Source: Brevundimonas bullata
GTDB taxonomy: Bacteria; Pseudomonadota; Alphaproteobacteria; Caulobacterales; Caulobacteraceae
Assembly (NCBI RefSeq): GCF_014207965.1
Contig: NZ_JACHLM010000002.1
Span: 310,001-374,000, forward strand
Direction: 5' to 3'
DNA length: 64,000 nucleotides
The notes under the pieces were generated by a model that did not search any database, was not told the DNA's origin, and saw only the letters and a list, made by a program, of their open reading frames with translations. The position numbers and the translations under genes were made by a program. Position 1 is the stretch's first letter. Each line of letters begins with the position of its first letter. Positions 27,551-38,990 of the stretch are shown piece by piece.

Positions 27551-28528
27551 ATGGAATTCCTGGCGGTCGAGTGGATGGGCAAGCCCGCGTGGATGTGGGC
27601 GGGCTTCCTGGCGGTCGTGGTCGCCTTGCTGGCCTTTGATCTGGGCGTCCTGCACCGCAAGGCGCATGAGATCGGGGTGCGCGAGAGCCTGCTGCTGTCG
27701 GCCTTTTATATCGGGGTCGCGCTGCTGTTCGGCGCCTGGGTCTGGGTGCGGCTGGGAGCGGACAGCGGGCTGGACTACCTGACCGGCTTCGCCATCGAGA
27801 AGAGTCTGGCGATGGACAATGTCTTCGTCATCGCCATGATTTTCAGCGCCTTCGGCATTCCACGCCTGCATCAGCACCGCGTGCTGTTCTGGGGCGTGCT
27901 GGGCGTCATCGTGCTGAGGGCGGTGATGATCGCAGCGGGGGCGGCCTTGGTCAGCCGCTACGAGTGGGTGCTCTATGTTTTCGCCGCCTTCCTGATCTTC
28001 ACCGGGGGGCGGATGATGGCCACCAGTCCTGCCGAGGAAGCGGCCACCGGGCAAGGTCTGGTGAACTGGTTGAGGCGTCACATGCCGGTGACGGATCAAC
28101 TGTACGGCTCGCGATTTTTCGTTCGAGAGAAGAACTCGGCCGGTCGCATGATCTGGCACGCCACGCCGCTCTTCCTGGCGCTCGTGACGATCGAGTTCGC
28201 CGACGTGATCTTTGCGGTGGACTCGGTGCCGGCGATCTTCGCCATCACGACAGACCCCTACATCGTCTATACGTCCAACATCTTCGCCATTCTGGGCCTG
28301 AGGGCGCTGTATTTCGCGCTGGCGGCGGTGATCCACCGCTTCGCCTATCTGAAGCAGGCGCTGGCGATCCTGCTGGTCTTTATCGGAGGGAAGGTCATCG
28401 CCGCGCCGTTTTTGGGGCTGGAGAAGTTTCCGCCGGCGATATCGCTCGGCGTGACGGCCGCCATCCTGGCCGCAGGGATTGCTTGGTCTGTATGGAAGAC
28501 CCGGGCCGAAACCCGGGTCGACACATAA
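27551..28528 (+). CDS. TerC/Alx-family integral membrane protein
   Basis: This 325-residue protein has about nine membrane segments of the TerC fold. Signatures are FDLGVLHRKAHEIGVRESL, IEKSLAMDNVFVIAMIF (acidic, metal-binding segment) and TIEFADVIFAVDSVPAIFAIT, each a conserved helix with Asp or Glu in the membrane. Relatives export manganese or load metals onto exoenzymes. The start at 27551 has AGAGG 5 bases upstream; a GTG three bases earlier is possible. I looked for a yybP-ykoY manganese riboswitch in 27411-27550 and did not find its core. A GC palindrome (28498-28519) lies at the 3' end within the coding region. Confidence 0.9.
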   Translation: MEFLAVEWMGKPAWMWAGFLAVVVALLAFDLGVLHRKAHEIGVRESLLLSAFYIGVALLFGAWVWVRLGADSGLDYLTGFAIEKSLAMDNVFVIAMIFSAFGIPRLHQHRVLFWGVLGVIVLRAVMIAAGAALVSRYEWVLYVFAAFLIFTGGRMMATSPAEEAATGQGLVNWLRRHMPVTDQLYGSRFFVREKNSAGRMIWHATPLFLALVTIEFADVIFAVDSVPAIFAITTDPYIVYTSNIFAILGLRALYFALAAVIHRFAYLKQALAILLVFIGGKVIAAPFLGLEKFPPAISLGVTAAILAAGIAWSVWKTRAETRVDT

Positions 28529-28537
28529 GGCCGTGGA

Positions 28538-29188
28538 TCAGGCCGGCTTTTCTTCCAGACGCTTGTCCAGATAGGCGCCGACGCGACGCTCGACCGCGCC
28601 GACATGATCCTGCCAGAAGTGGGTCGCGCCCTCTTCCAGTTCGTAGTCGATGACGATGCCCTTCTGGGTGCGCAGCTTGTTGACCACGCGCTCGACCTCG
28701 ACCGGCGGAACGACGGTGTCGGCGGTGCCGTGCAGGAAGAGGCCGGACGCCGGGCAGGGCGCCAGGAAGCTGAAATCATACATGTTCGAGGGCGGCGACA
28801 CGGAGATGAAACCGTCCGTTTCCGGGCGGCGCATCAGAAGCTGCATGCCGATATAGGCGCCGAACTGATAACCGGCGACCCAGGTCTGGGTCGCGGCCGG
28901 GTTGTTGGTCTGCAGCCAGTCCAGGGCGGTGGCCGCGTCGGCCAGCTCGCCGATGCCGCTGTCGAACTCGCCCTGCGACTTGCCGACACCGCGCGAGTTG
29001 TAGCGCAGGGTGGCGAAGCCACGCTGGACGAACAGCTGGTGCAGGGTGACCGCCACCGGGTTGTTCATATGCCCGCCCGCCTTGGGGTGCGGATGCAGAA
29101 TCAGGGCGATGGGCGCGTTGGGGCGCTTGCCAGGCGAGTAGCGGCCTTCGATGCGGCCCGAGGCGCCGGGAAGAATGACTTCAGGCAT
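28538..29188 (-). CDS. Alpha/beta hydrolase fold protein with altered nucleophile
   Basis: This 216-residue protein is a small alpha/beta hydrolase of the group that contains LILHPHPKAGGHMNN and RYNSRGVGKSQGEFD. The nucleophile elbow, normally GxSxG, reads AGYQFGAYIG with Gln108, confirmed in the DNA (CAG). The acid (Asp157 in HGTADTVVPP) and His190 (GATHFW) remain. It may be a non-hydrolytic family member or use other chemistry. It is convergent with terC and divergent from iscR, at the edge of the Fe-S operon. Function is unknown. Confidence 0.82.
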   Translation of the reverse strand: MPEVILPGASGRIEGRYSPGKRPNAPIALILHPHPKAGGHMNNPVAVTLHQLFVQRGFATLRYNSRGVGKSQGEFDSGIGELADAATALDWLQTNNPAATQTWVAGYQFGAYIGMQLLMRRPETDGFISVSPPSNMYDFSFLAPCPASGLFLHGTADTVVPPVEVERVVNKLRTQKGIVIDYELEEGATHFWQDHVGAVERRVGAYLDKRLEEKPA

Positions 29189-29349
29189 GGGTCAGCAGAA
29201 TCCTGTCTTCAACTGTCGTTTCGCGAGCGGACAATACTTGACCAACGCAGTAGGACTTTCTAAGTCGAGCCAGCGTTGCGCACTTGTCTGTAAGGGCGCG
29301 GGTTCTAACACATGAGCCCCGAAAAGCGTGAAATTTTTGAGGGCTTTCT

Positions 29350-29820
29350 ATGCGCCTGTCGACAAAGGGACGATACGCCGTGATGGCGATGGCCGATCTG
29401 GCGCGCAATGGCGCGGACCGGGCGGTGTCGCTGGCCGAGATCGCGACGCGTCAGGAAATCTCGCTCAGCTATCTGGAACAGCTGTTTGCACGGCTGCGCA
29501 AAAGTGGCCTGGTGAAGAGCGTGCGTGGTCCCGGCGGCGGTTATCGCCTGGCGCGCGAAGCCTGCGAAACGGCTGTGGCCGAGATCGTCCTTGCGGTGGA
29601 CGAGCCGATCCGCGCCACCCGCTGCGTCGGCGCCGGATCGCCCAAGGGCTGCATGATCAAGGGCGAACGCTGCATCACCCACCACCTGTGGGAAGACCTG
29701 GGGCAGGAGATCCACCGCTATCTCGCCAGCGTCAGTCTGGATGACGTCATCCAGAACCGCACGGGTCAGGCGCGCATGGGGGCCGCCCCCGCGGCGGTGG
29801 GCATGGAGGCGGCGGCGTGA
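29350..29820 (+). CDS. iscR: Rrf2-family Fe-S regulator, IscR
   Basis: IscR senses Fe-S cluster status by binding a [2Fe-2S] cluster and represses Fe-S assembly genes. The 156-residue protein has a winged helix with MRLSTKGRYAVMAMADLA, SLSYLEQLFARLRKSGLVKSVRGPGGGY (family helix-turn-helix and wing). Cluster ligand candidates are Cys92, Cys101 and Cys108 with His111 or His112; spacing is a little wider than in E. coli. It is first in the suf operon, so autorepression is expected. The ATG has GAGGG 6 bases upstream. Confidence 0.93.
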   Translation: MRLSTKGRYAVMAMADLARNGADRAVSLAEIATRQEISLSYLEQLFARLRKSGLVKSVRGPGGGYRLAREACETAVAEIVLAVDEPIRATRCVGAGSPKGCMIKGERCITHHLWEDLGQEIHRYLASVSLDDVIQNRTGQARMGAAPAAVGMEAAA

Positions 29821-30953
29821 GCATTTACCTCGACTACAACGCCTCGGGTCTGGTGCGGCCTGAAGTGCAGGAAATCATGGCCAAGGCTCTGGCGGACAAC
29901 GGCAATCCGTCGGCGGTCCACGCCGCCGGACGTCGGGCGCGGGCGCGCATCGAAACGGCGCGGGCGCAGGTGGCTGAACTGGTCGGGGCAGATCCGACCG
30001 CCGTGGTCTTTTCCTCGGGCGGGACGGAATCCAATGCTCAGGCCATCGTCAGCGCTTTGGCGGCGGGCTGCGAGCGGCTGATCGTCGGCGCGACCGAGCA
30101 TCCGTGCGTGGCGGAGGCGGCGACGATGTCGGGCGCGCCGGTCGAGGTGCTGCCGGTCGATGAAAACGGCGTGGTCGATCTGGTCTGGCTGGCCGAGGCG
30201 CTGGCGCGTCCGGGTCGGGCGGTCGTGGCCATCCATCATGCGAACAATGAAAGCGGCGTGATCCAGCCTATCGCCGAAGCGGCGGCTCTGGTGCGCGCGG
30301 CGGGCGGCTGGCTGCACGTCGACGCCATCCAGTCGGCGGGCAAGGTTCCGGTCGACATGCGGGCGCTGGATGCGGACAGCCTGACCCTGTCGGCGCACAA
30401 GCTGGGCGGACCGCAGGGCGTGGGCGCGCTGGTGCTGAAGGAAGGCGTCGCCGCCGTGCGCATCCTGCATGGCGCGGGCCAGGAGCGCGGCCTGCGGGCC
30501 GGAACCGAGAACGTGCCGGGCATTACCGGATTTGGAGCAGCGGCGGATTGCGCCGCGCGCGATCTGGACGCGGCCATGGCGCACGTCGTCTGGCGTGATG
30601 CTGCCGAGGCCAAGGTCAAGGCCGCGGGCGCGACGATCATCGGCGGCGCGGTTGCGCGCCTGCCCAACACCCTGTTCATGGCCGTCGAGGGCTGGGATAG
30701 CCCGCAGCAGCTGATCACGCTGGATCTGGTCGGGGTGATGGTCTCGGCCGGCTCGGCCTGTTCGTCGGGCAAGGTGAAGCCGTCGAAGGCGATCAGCGCC
30801 ATGGGCCTGGGCCATCTGGCGACCGGGGGCGTGCGTATCTCCGGCGGCTGGGGCACGACCGAGGCCGACTGGGACCGGTTCGCCGAGGCCTGGGTCACGG
30901 CCTGGAACAAGCATCAAGCGCGCCTGTCTGAGCGCGTGAAGGAAGTTGCGTAA
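29817..30953 (+). CDS. Cysteine desulfurase, IscS/NifS type (group I)
   Basis: This PLP enzyme removes sulfur from cysteine to give a persulfide for cluster assembly. The 378-residue protein starts at GTG 29817, overlapping the iscR stop. It has YLDYNASGLVRPEV, SSGGTESNAQAI, the PLP lysine in SAHKLGGPQGVGAL and the catalytic Cys in SAGSACSSGKVKPS. A second desulfurase (SufS) is encoded later in the same operon, so the two may divide work. An internal deletion relative to IscS of about 400 residues is small. Confidence 0.92.
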   Translation: MSIYLDYNASGLVRPEVQEIMAKALADNGNPSAVHAAGRRARARIETARAQVAELVGADPTAVVFSSGGTESNAQAIVSALAAGCERLIVGATEHPCVAEAATMSGAPVEVLPVDENGVVDLVWLAEALARPGRAVVAIHHANNESGVIQPIAEAAALVRAAGGWLHVDAIQSAGKVPVDMRALDADSLTLSAHKLGGPQGVGALVLKEGVAAVRILHGAGQERGLRAGTENVPGITGFGAAADCAARDLDAAMAHVVWRDAAEAKVKAAGATIIGGAVARLPNTLFMAVEGWDSPQQLITLDLVGVMVSAGSACSSGKVKPSKAISAMGLGHLATGGVRISGGWGTTEADWDRFAEAWVTAWNKHQARLSERVKEVA

Positions 30954-30956
30954 GTC

Positions 30957-32423
<1,467 letters not shown>

Positions 32424-32432
32424 AGAAGAACA

Positions 32433-33178
<746 letters not shown>

Positions 33179-33182
<4 letters not shown>

Positions 33183-34201
33183 GCGCGGCGCCGCAGATCG
33201 ACCTGACCAACGCCGAGACCTTTCCCTCGCGGCGCACGGAAGCGTGGAAATACAGCGACATGAAGCGCTGGCTTCGCGAAGCGCCTGAGCCATCCGGCAC
33301 GGCGTTGGTCGGGGCGCCGGGGCCGTTCTACGACCTGGGCGGCGAGGCGATCGTCTTCGCCAACGGGCGTCCGGTCGGCGTCACGGACTTCATCGCATCA
33401 GGCGTCCAGACCCTGCGTCTGCGCTTCATTTCCGACGCGGTCGGCACCGGCCACACGGCGGCGGCCCGCATCGTCGCTCGCCCCGGCGCGCGCCTGCTGC
33501 TGCTGGAGACGCATGAGGGCAAGGGCTCGGCCTATGTGGCCCATAACAAGGTCGAGATCGACGTCGCTCGCGACGCCGAGGTCACGCGCATCGTCCTGAT
33601 CGAGGAACCCGAGGACGCCATTTCGGTGACCAACGCCGAGGTGCGGCTGGAGGCCGGCGGTCGCTATCGCCAGACCGTGGTCACGACCGGAGCCAAGCTG
33701 CAACGCATCGAGACGCAACTGAGCCACGGCGCCGAAGGCGCTGACGCGCGTCTGGACGGTCTCTATCTGTTGAAGGGTTCGCGCCATACGGACCTGACGA
33801 CCGTGGTCGATCATCGGGCCGCCGACGGCACGACCAGCCAACTGACCAAGGGCGTCGTTCACGACACCGCGCGCGGCGTGTTTCAGGGCAAGATCATCGT
33901 CGAGCGCGGGGCTGACGGCACCGACGCCCGCATGGCCCACAACGCCCTGATCGCGTCCGAGCGCGGCGAGATCGACGCCAAGCCCGAGCTGATCATCTAT
34001 GCCGACGACGTGCAGTGCGCCCACGGCAACACGGTCGGGACGCTGGACGAGAGCGCGCTCTTCTACATCCAGCAGCGCGGCATTCCGGCCGACGAGGCCC
34101 GCGCCCTGCTGGTCCAGGCCTTCCTGTTCGAGGTCATCGACCGCATCGAGGATGAGGCGGCGAAGGAGGTTGTGCGCGCATGGCTGACGGCTCGCTTGTG
34201 A
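33179..34201 (+). CDS. sufD: Fe-S assembly protein SufD
   Basis: SufD is the SufB paralogue in the SufBC2D scaffold and helps iron entry. The 340-residue protein has RRTEAWKYSDMKRWL near the N terminus and the beta-helix core ending in DVQCAHGNTVGTLDESALFYIQQRGIP and EARALLVQAFLFEVID, family signatures. It overlaps sufC by 4 and sufS by 22 bases, which indicates tight coupling. Confidence 0.95.
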
Positions 34202-35418
34202 GAACCTTCGACCCCTACGCCGCACGGGCGCAGTTCCCGATCCTGTCGCGGCAGGTGAACGGCAAGCCGCTGGTCTATCTGGACAACGCCGCCTCGGCGC
34301 AGAAGCCGCGTGCGGTGATCGACGCCCTGGTGGCGTCGATGGAGGGCAGCTACGCCAACGTCCACCGCGGCCTGCACACCCTGTCGAACGAGGCGACCGA
34401 GGCCTTCGAGGCGGCGCGCGAGATCGTCGCCCGCTTCCTGAACGCGCCCTCAGCTGAGAACATCGTCTGGACCAAGGGCGGGACCGAGGCGATCAACTTG
34501 GTCGCCAACGGCATCGGCCTGAGCATCGAACTGGGCGACGAGATCATCGTCAGCGAGATGGAGCACCACTCCAACATCGTTCCGTGGCACCTGCTGCGCG
34601 AGCGCAAGGGCGCGGTGCTGAAGTGGGCGCCGATCAAGGACGACGGCTCGCTGGACATGGAAGCCTTCGCCGCGCTGCTGGGACCGAAGACCAAGGTCGT
34701 CGCCGTCACCCATATGTCGAACGTGCTGGGGACCATCAATCCGATCGCCGAGATCACCCGTCTGGCCCACGCCGCCGGGGCGCGGGTGCTGGTCGACGGG
34801 TGTCAGGGCGCGGTTCACGCGACGCCGGACGTTCAGGCCGTCGGCTGCGACTGGTACGTCATCACCGGCCACAAGCTGTATGGCCCGACCGGCGTGGGCG
34901 CCCTGTACGGCACGACCGAGGCTCTGGAAAGCCTGCCGCCCTATCAGGGCGGGGGCGAGATGATCGAGACAGTCGAGAAGGAGCGCGTGACCTACGCCCG
35001 GCCGCCGCATCGGTTCGAAGCCGGCACGCCGCCGATCCTGGAGGCTATTGGTCTGGGCGCGGCGCTGGAATGGCTGTCGGGTTTTGATCGACAGGCCGTG
35101 GCTGCGCATGAGATGGCGCTTTATGAGCACGCTCGCGCACGGCTGGCCGACGCGGACTGGCTGCGGGTCCTGGGCGAGGCCGAAGGGAAGGGCGCGCTGC
35201 TGACCTTCTCCGTCGAGGGCGCGCACGCCCATGACGTGGCCCAGATCATGGACCGTTACGGCGTGGCCGTGCGGGCCGGTCTGCACTGCGCCGAACCGCT
35301 GGCGAAAAGACTGGGCGTGACCTCGAGCACGCGAGCCTCCTTCGCCCTATATAACACCGTGGAGGATACAGACGCCTTCGTGGATGCGCTGATCAAGGCG
35401 CGGAACTTCTTCGTGTGA
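34180..35418 (+). CDS. sufS: Cysteine desulfurase SufS (group II)
   Basis: SufS is the PLP-dependent sulfur donor of the Suf pathway. The 412-residue protein has VYLDNAASAQKPRAVIDA, TEAINLVANG, EMEHHSNIVPWHLL, the PLP lysine in ITGHKLYGPTGVGALYG and the catalytic Cys in RAGLHCAEPLAKRLG. The Cys loop is of the short type normal for this group. Its ATG lies inside sufD. The usual partner SufE or SufU is not seen in this window. Confidence 0.96.
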   Translation: MADGSLVRTFDPYAARAQFPILSRQVNGKPLVYLDNAASAQKPRAVIDALVASMEGSYANVHRGLHTLSNEATEAFEAAREIVARFLNAPSAENIVWTKGGTEAINLVANGIGLSIELGDEIIVSEMEHHSNIVPWHLLRERKGAVLKWAPIKDDGSLDMEAFAALLGPKTKVVAVTHMSNVLGTINPIAEITRLAHAAGARVLVDGCQGAVHATPDVQAVGCDWYVITGHKLYGPTGVGALYGTTEALESLPPYQGGGEMIETVEKERVTYARPPHRFEAGTPPILEAIGLGAALEWLSGFDRQAVAAHEMALYEHARARLADADWLRVLGEAEGKGALLTFSVEGAHAHDVAQIMDRYGVAVRAGLHCAEPLAKRLGVTSSTRASFALYNTVEDTDAFVDALIKARNFFV

Positions 35419-35822
35419 TGAGTATGGACGCCAAGACCGACAACGCCATCAGCGACAGCGACGCCTTCGCCGCGACCTGGGACGAGCCGCAGAAGAGCGC
35501 CTTGTCGCAAGCCGAGCTGGACAAGCTGACCGACGACCTGATCGAGGCGCTGAAGACGGTGTACGACCCGGAAATCCCGGTCGACATCTATGAGCTGGGC
35601 CTGATCTACAAGGTCGATGTCTCCGACGACCGCGACGTCCTGATCGAGATGACGCTGACGGCGCCGGGCTGCCCCGTGGCCGGCGAAATGCCGGGCTGGG
35701 TCGAGGATGCGGTGAAGAAGGTCGAGGGCGTGAAGTCCGCGCGGGCCAACCTGGTGTTCGACCCGCCGTGGGACTCCTCCAAGATGAGCGACGAGGCCAA
35801 GCTGGCCCTGAACATGTTCTAG
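35418..35822 (+). CDS. sufT: SUF-associated MIP18/DUF59 protein, SufT type
   Basis: This is a 134-residue MIP18-family protein involved in Fe-S cluster maturation. An acidic N-terminal tail of about 35 residues precedes the domain with TVYDPEIPVDIYELGLIYKV and the conserved Cys in LTAPGCPVAGEMPGWV; the C terminus has FDPPWDSSKMSDEAKLALNMF. ATG 35418 overlaps the sufS stop (TGATG); an in-frame GTG three bases earlier is less likely. Confidence 0.92.
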   Translation: MSMDAKTDNAISDSDAFAATWDEPQKSALSQAELDKLTDDLIEALKTVYDPEIPVDIYELGLIYKVDVSDDRDVLIEMTLTAPGCPVAGEMPGWVEDAVKKVEGVKSARANLVFDPPWDSSKMSDEAKLALNMF

Positions 35823-35832
35823 GGATGCGTCG

Positions 35833-36231
35833 ATGACCGAGCTTCAGACCGCCGCCCGACCACGCCGGCCCCGGCCTAAGGCCGTGACCCTGACTGACGC
35901 CGCCGCCGCGCGCGTGCGCGAGATCATGGCCAATGCCGAAAAAGACTACATCGCCCTGCGCGTCGGGGTGAAGAACGGCGGCTGCGCCGGGCAGGAATAC
36001 ACCTTCGCCTACGCCGAACAGATCGAGCCGCTGGACGAGGTGGTCGAGGACAAGGGCGTCACCATCCTGATCGAGCCCAAGGCCGTGCTGTTCCTGATCG
36101 GCTCCGAGATCGATTACGAGACGACCAAGCTGGCCTCGAAATTCGTGTTCCGTAATCCGAACGAGACCGACGCCTGCGGCTGCGGTGAGAGCGTGACCAT
36201 CATCCCCGCCGCCGCCCTGGACGCAGACTAA
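35833..36231 (+). CDS. sufA: A-type Fe-S carrier protein
   Basis: This is an A-type carrier of 132 residues that accepts and delivers Fe-S clusters. The three cluster cysteines are present: one in GVKNGGCAGQEYTF and two in the C-terminal DACGCGESV. An Arg/Pro-rich N-terminal extension of about 18 residues precedes the domain. It is the last Fe-S gene of the operon; metN starts one base after its stop. SufA versus IscA naming is by context. Confidence 0.94.
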   Translation: MTELQTAARPRRPRPKAVTLTDAAAARVREIMANAEKDYIALRVGVKNGGCAGQEYTFAYAEQIEPLDEVVEDKGVTILIEPKAVLFLIGSEIDYETTKLASKFVFRNPNETDACGCGESVTIIPAAALDAD

Positions 36232-36232
36232 A

Positions 36233-37222
36233 ATGATCCGACTGGAGGGTGTGACCCGGCGCTATCGCAGCGCGGCGGGCGAGCGTACGGCGCTGGACGC
36301 TGTTGACTTGACCATCGGGCGCGGCGAGGTGTTCGGCGTGGTCGGACGCTCGGGCGCCGGCAAGTCGACCCTGATCCGCGCCATCAACCGGCTGGAGACG
36401 CCCGACGCGGGCCGCATCTTTGTCGACGACCAGGAAATCACGGCGCTGAAGCCCGCAGAGCTGCGCGCCGCGCGGCGTCGGATCGGCATGATCTTCCAGC
36501 ACTTCAACCTGCTGAACGCCAAGACCATCGAGGACAATGTCGCCTTTCCCCTGCGGCTGGAGGGACGGCCAGAGGTCGAGGTGAAGGCGCGCACGGCCGA
36601 GCTGCTGGAGCAGCTGGGTCTGGCGGAGCACGCCAAGAAGCATCCGGCTCAGCTGTCGGGCGGCCAGAAGCAGCGCGTCGGCATCGCCCGCGCCCTGGCC
36701 TGCGGTCCCAGCGTCCTGTTGTGCGACGAGGCGACCAGCGCGCTCGACCCGGAGACGACCGAGGACATCCTGACCCTGCTGGACGGGCTGAACCGCGATC
36801 TGGGTCTGACCATCGTCCTGATCACCCACCAGATGGAGGTGGTGCGCCGCGTCTGCGACCGGGTGGCGGTGCTGAAGGACGGCAAGATCGTGGAGCAGGG
36901 CGCAACCGCTGACGTCTTCCTGCACCCGCAGCATCCCGTGACCCGCGCCATGCTGGCCGAGGGCGAGGAGGCGTTCGACGCCTCGGTCGTGCCGGTCGGT
37001 GCGCGGTTGGCCAAACTGACCTTCCGCGGTCCCTCGACCTATGAGCCGGAACTGAGCCGCGTCGCGCGCTCGGTCGGCGTGGACTATTCGATCCTATCGG
37101 GTCGGATCAGCCGCATCCGGGGCGAGCCCTATGGCCAGTTGGTCGTGGCCTTCACCGGCGGCGACGCCGAGGCGGCGGTGGCGCAACTGACCGCGCGCGG
37201 CGTCATGGTGGAGGCGGCCTGA
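36233..37222 (+). CDS. metN: Methionine ABC importer ATPase MetN
   Basis: MetN powers import of D/L-methionine. The 329-residue protein has Walker A GRSGAGKSTLIRAINRLE, signature QLSGGQKQRVGIARALA, Walker B LLCDEATSALDPE, and a C-terminal NIL regulatory domain (about 255-329) that binds methionine. Only one base separates it from sufA, so it should be part of the iscR-suf transcript. Its stop shares bases with the metI start. A SAM riboswitch, common before met transporters, is absent. Confidence 0.94.
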   Translation: MIRLEGVTRRYRSAAGERTALDAVDLTIGRGEVFGVVGRSGAGKSTLIRAINRLETPDAGRIFVDDQEITALKPAELRAARRRIGMIFQHFNLLNAKTIEDNVAFPLRLEGRPEVEVKARTAELLEQLGLAEHAKKHPAQLSGGQKQRVGIARALACGPSVLLCDEATSALDPETTEDILTLLDGLNRDLGLTIVLITHQMEVVRRVCDRVAVLKDGKIVEQGATADVFLHPQHPVTRAMLAEGEEAFDASVVPVGARLAKLTFRGPSTYEPELSRVARSVGVDYSILSGRISRIRGEPYGQLVVAFTGGDAEAAVAQLTARGVMVEAA

Positions 37223-37878
37223 TGTTCGAAAATGTCGATTGGGCCGAGATCGGCCGCGCGACCGTGGACACCCTGCTGATGCTGGGCGGGTCGCTGGTGC
37301 TGACCGTGATCCTGGGTGTGCCGCTGGGCGTGCTGCTCTATCTGTCGGGCAAGGGGCGGCTGGCGGCCAATCCGGTGCTGAACGCCGTGCTGTCGCTGAT
37401 CGTCAACGTGCTGCGGTCGGTGCCTTTCATCATCCTGTTGATCGTCATGCTGCCGGTGACGGTGCTGCTGGTCGGGACCTCGCTGGGCGTGGCGGGGGCC
37501 ATTCCGCCGCTGGTCGTGGGCGCTGCGCCCTTCTATGCGCGACTGGTCGAGACGGCCCTGCGCGAAGTCGACAAGGGCGTGGTCGAGGCGACCCAGGCCA
37601 TGGGCGGTTCAACCTTCCAGATCGTGACGCGGGCTTTGTTGCCCGAGGCTATGCCGGGCATCATCGCCGGGGCCACGGTCACGGCTATCGCCCTGGTCAG
37701 CTACACCGCCATGGCGGGCGTGGTCGGTGCGGGCGGTCTGGGGGACCTGGCCGTGCGCTTCGGCTATCAGCGCTTCCAGACCGACGTCATGGTCGTGACC
37801 GTAGTTCTGCTGCTGATCCTCGTACAAATTCTGCAGATGATCGGCGACCGGCTGGTTGCTAAGGTCTCGCACCGTTGA
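37222..37878 (+). CDS. metI: Methionine ABC importer permease MetI
   Basis: This 218-residue inner-membrane permease has five helices. The cytoplasmic coupling (EAA) loop reads EATQAMGGSTFQIVTRALLPEAMPG. The region VVGAGGLGDLAVRFGYQRF after it is typical of MetI. It starts at the last base of metN (TGATG) and is followed by metQ after 16 bases. Confidence 0.94.
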   Translation: MFENVDWAEIGRATVDTLLMLGGSLVLTVILGVPLGVLLYLSGKGRLAANPVLNAVLSLIVNVLRSVPFIILLIVMLPVTVLLVGTSLGVAGAIPPLVVGAAPFYARLVETALREVDKGVVEATQAMGGSTFQIVTRALLPEAMPGIIAGATVTAIALVSYTAMAGVVGAGGLGDLAVRFGYQRFQTDVMVVTVVLLLILVQILQMIGDRLVAKVSHR

Positions 37879-37894
37879 GTTGAGAAGGCCCGCC

Positions 37895-38698
37895 ATGATC
37901 CGTCGTTCGCTTCTGCTGTCCGCCGCCGCCGTCCTGATGCTCGGCGCGTGCGGGCAGGGCGGGAAAGAGAAGGCGGGCGTCGCCCCGTTGCTGGTCGGCG
38001 CGACGGCCGTGCCGCACGCCGAAATTCTGGAGGTGGTGAAGCCGATCCTGGCCGCCGAGGGCGTGCCGATCGAGATCAAGGTCTTCAACGACTACGTCCA
38101 GCCTAACGTGCAACTGGCTGAAAAGCGGCTGGATGTGAACTATTTTCAGACCAAGCCCTATCTGGATGAGTTCAACACCGCGCGCGGCGCCGATCTGGTG
38201 ACGGTCGCCGGCGTCCACGTCGAACCGCTGGGCATCTACTCGAAGAAGCACACGACGCTGGCGGCGATTCCGAACGGGGCGCAGGTGGTTTTGCCGAACG
38301 ATGCGTCCAACACAGGGCGGGCTCTGCTGCTGCTGCAAGGCGCCGGCCTGATCACCCTGCGCGATCCGACCAGCCCGCTACAGACCGTCCGCGACATCGC
38401 GACCAACCCCAAGGGCCTGAAGTTCCAGGAGGTCGAGGCCGCCACCATTCCGCGCATCCTGCCCCAGGTCGATGCGGCGGTGATCAACACCAACTATGCC
38501 CTGGACGCCGGGCTGAAGCCCAAGACGGACGCTCTGTCTCTGGAAGGCGCCGACAGCCCCTATGTCAACTATCTGGTGGCGCGGCCTGACAACCGGAACG
38601 ACCCGCGGGTTCAGGCCTTGGCCACCGCTCTGCGCAGCCAGGCGGTCAAGGATTTCATCGCCGGGAAATACGACGGCGCGGTGATCCCGGCGGCTTGA
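37895..38698 (+). CDS. metQ: Methionine-binding lipoprotein MetQ/NlpA
   Basis: This is the substrate-binding lipoprotein of the importer. The 267-residue protein has a signal with lipobox LMLGAC and lipidated Cys. The mature domain shows VGATAVPHAEILEVVKPIL, IEIKVFNDYVQPN, VNYFQTKPYLDEF and VINTNYALDAGL, all NlpA-family segments. ATG 37895 has GAGAAGG 7 bases upstream. NlpA relatives can also bind cysteine or other amino acids, which matters given the link to desulfurases. Confidence 0.94.
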   Translation: MIRRSLLLSAAAVLMLGACGQGGKEKAGVAPLLVGATAVPHAEILEVVKPILAAEGVPIEIKVFNDYVQPNVQLAEKRLDVNYFQTKPYLDEFNTARGADLVTVAGVHVEPLGIYSKKHTTLAAIPNGAQVVLPNDASNTGRALLLLQGAGLITLRDPTSPLQTVRDIATNPKGLKFQEVEAATIPRILPQVDAAVINTNYALDAGLKPKTDALSLEGADSPYVNYLVARPDNRNDPRVQALATALRSQAVKDFIAGKYDGAVIPAA

Positions 38699-38762
38699 TA
38701 AGCAGATTTACCCTAACGACGTTTTTCCAGTATGCTTTGATCTCCAGTTGGGAGAAGACGTC

Positions 38763-38984
38763 GTGCTGTCCATGAAACGCCACATCATTCTGCTTTTCGC
38801 GACCGTCGGGGCCGCTGTTGGTCCGCTTGTCGTGTTGAGAGATGCGCTGGTCAGTTCCGAGACTGACTGGAGCGGTCAATGGTGGATCGTCGCCGCCCTG
38901 ACCGCAGCAGCCGTGTGCGGATTGATGGGAGCGATGGCTGGCGCGCTGCTGAAGCTGCTCATGGCCCGACTTCAGCCTCGGTAA
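38763..38984 (+). CDS. Small hypothetical membrane protein
   Basis: This 73-residue protein has two predicted membrane segments (about residues 5-24 and 40-65) and a basic C terminus. The GTG at 38763 has GGGAGAA at good distance; the internal ATG at 38772 is an alternative. It lies in the gap after metQ and is convergent with plsC. No family recognised. Composition is less GC-biased than neighbours. Confidence 0.55.
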   Translation: MLSMKRHIILLFATVGAAVGPLVVLRDALVSSETDWSGQWWIVAALTAAAVCGLMGAMAGALLKLLMARLQPR

Positions 38985-38990
38985 GCTATC

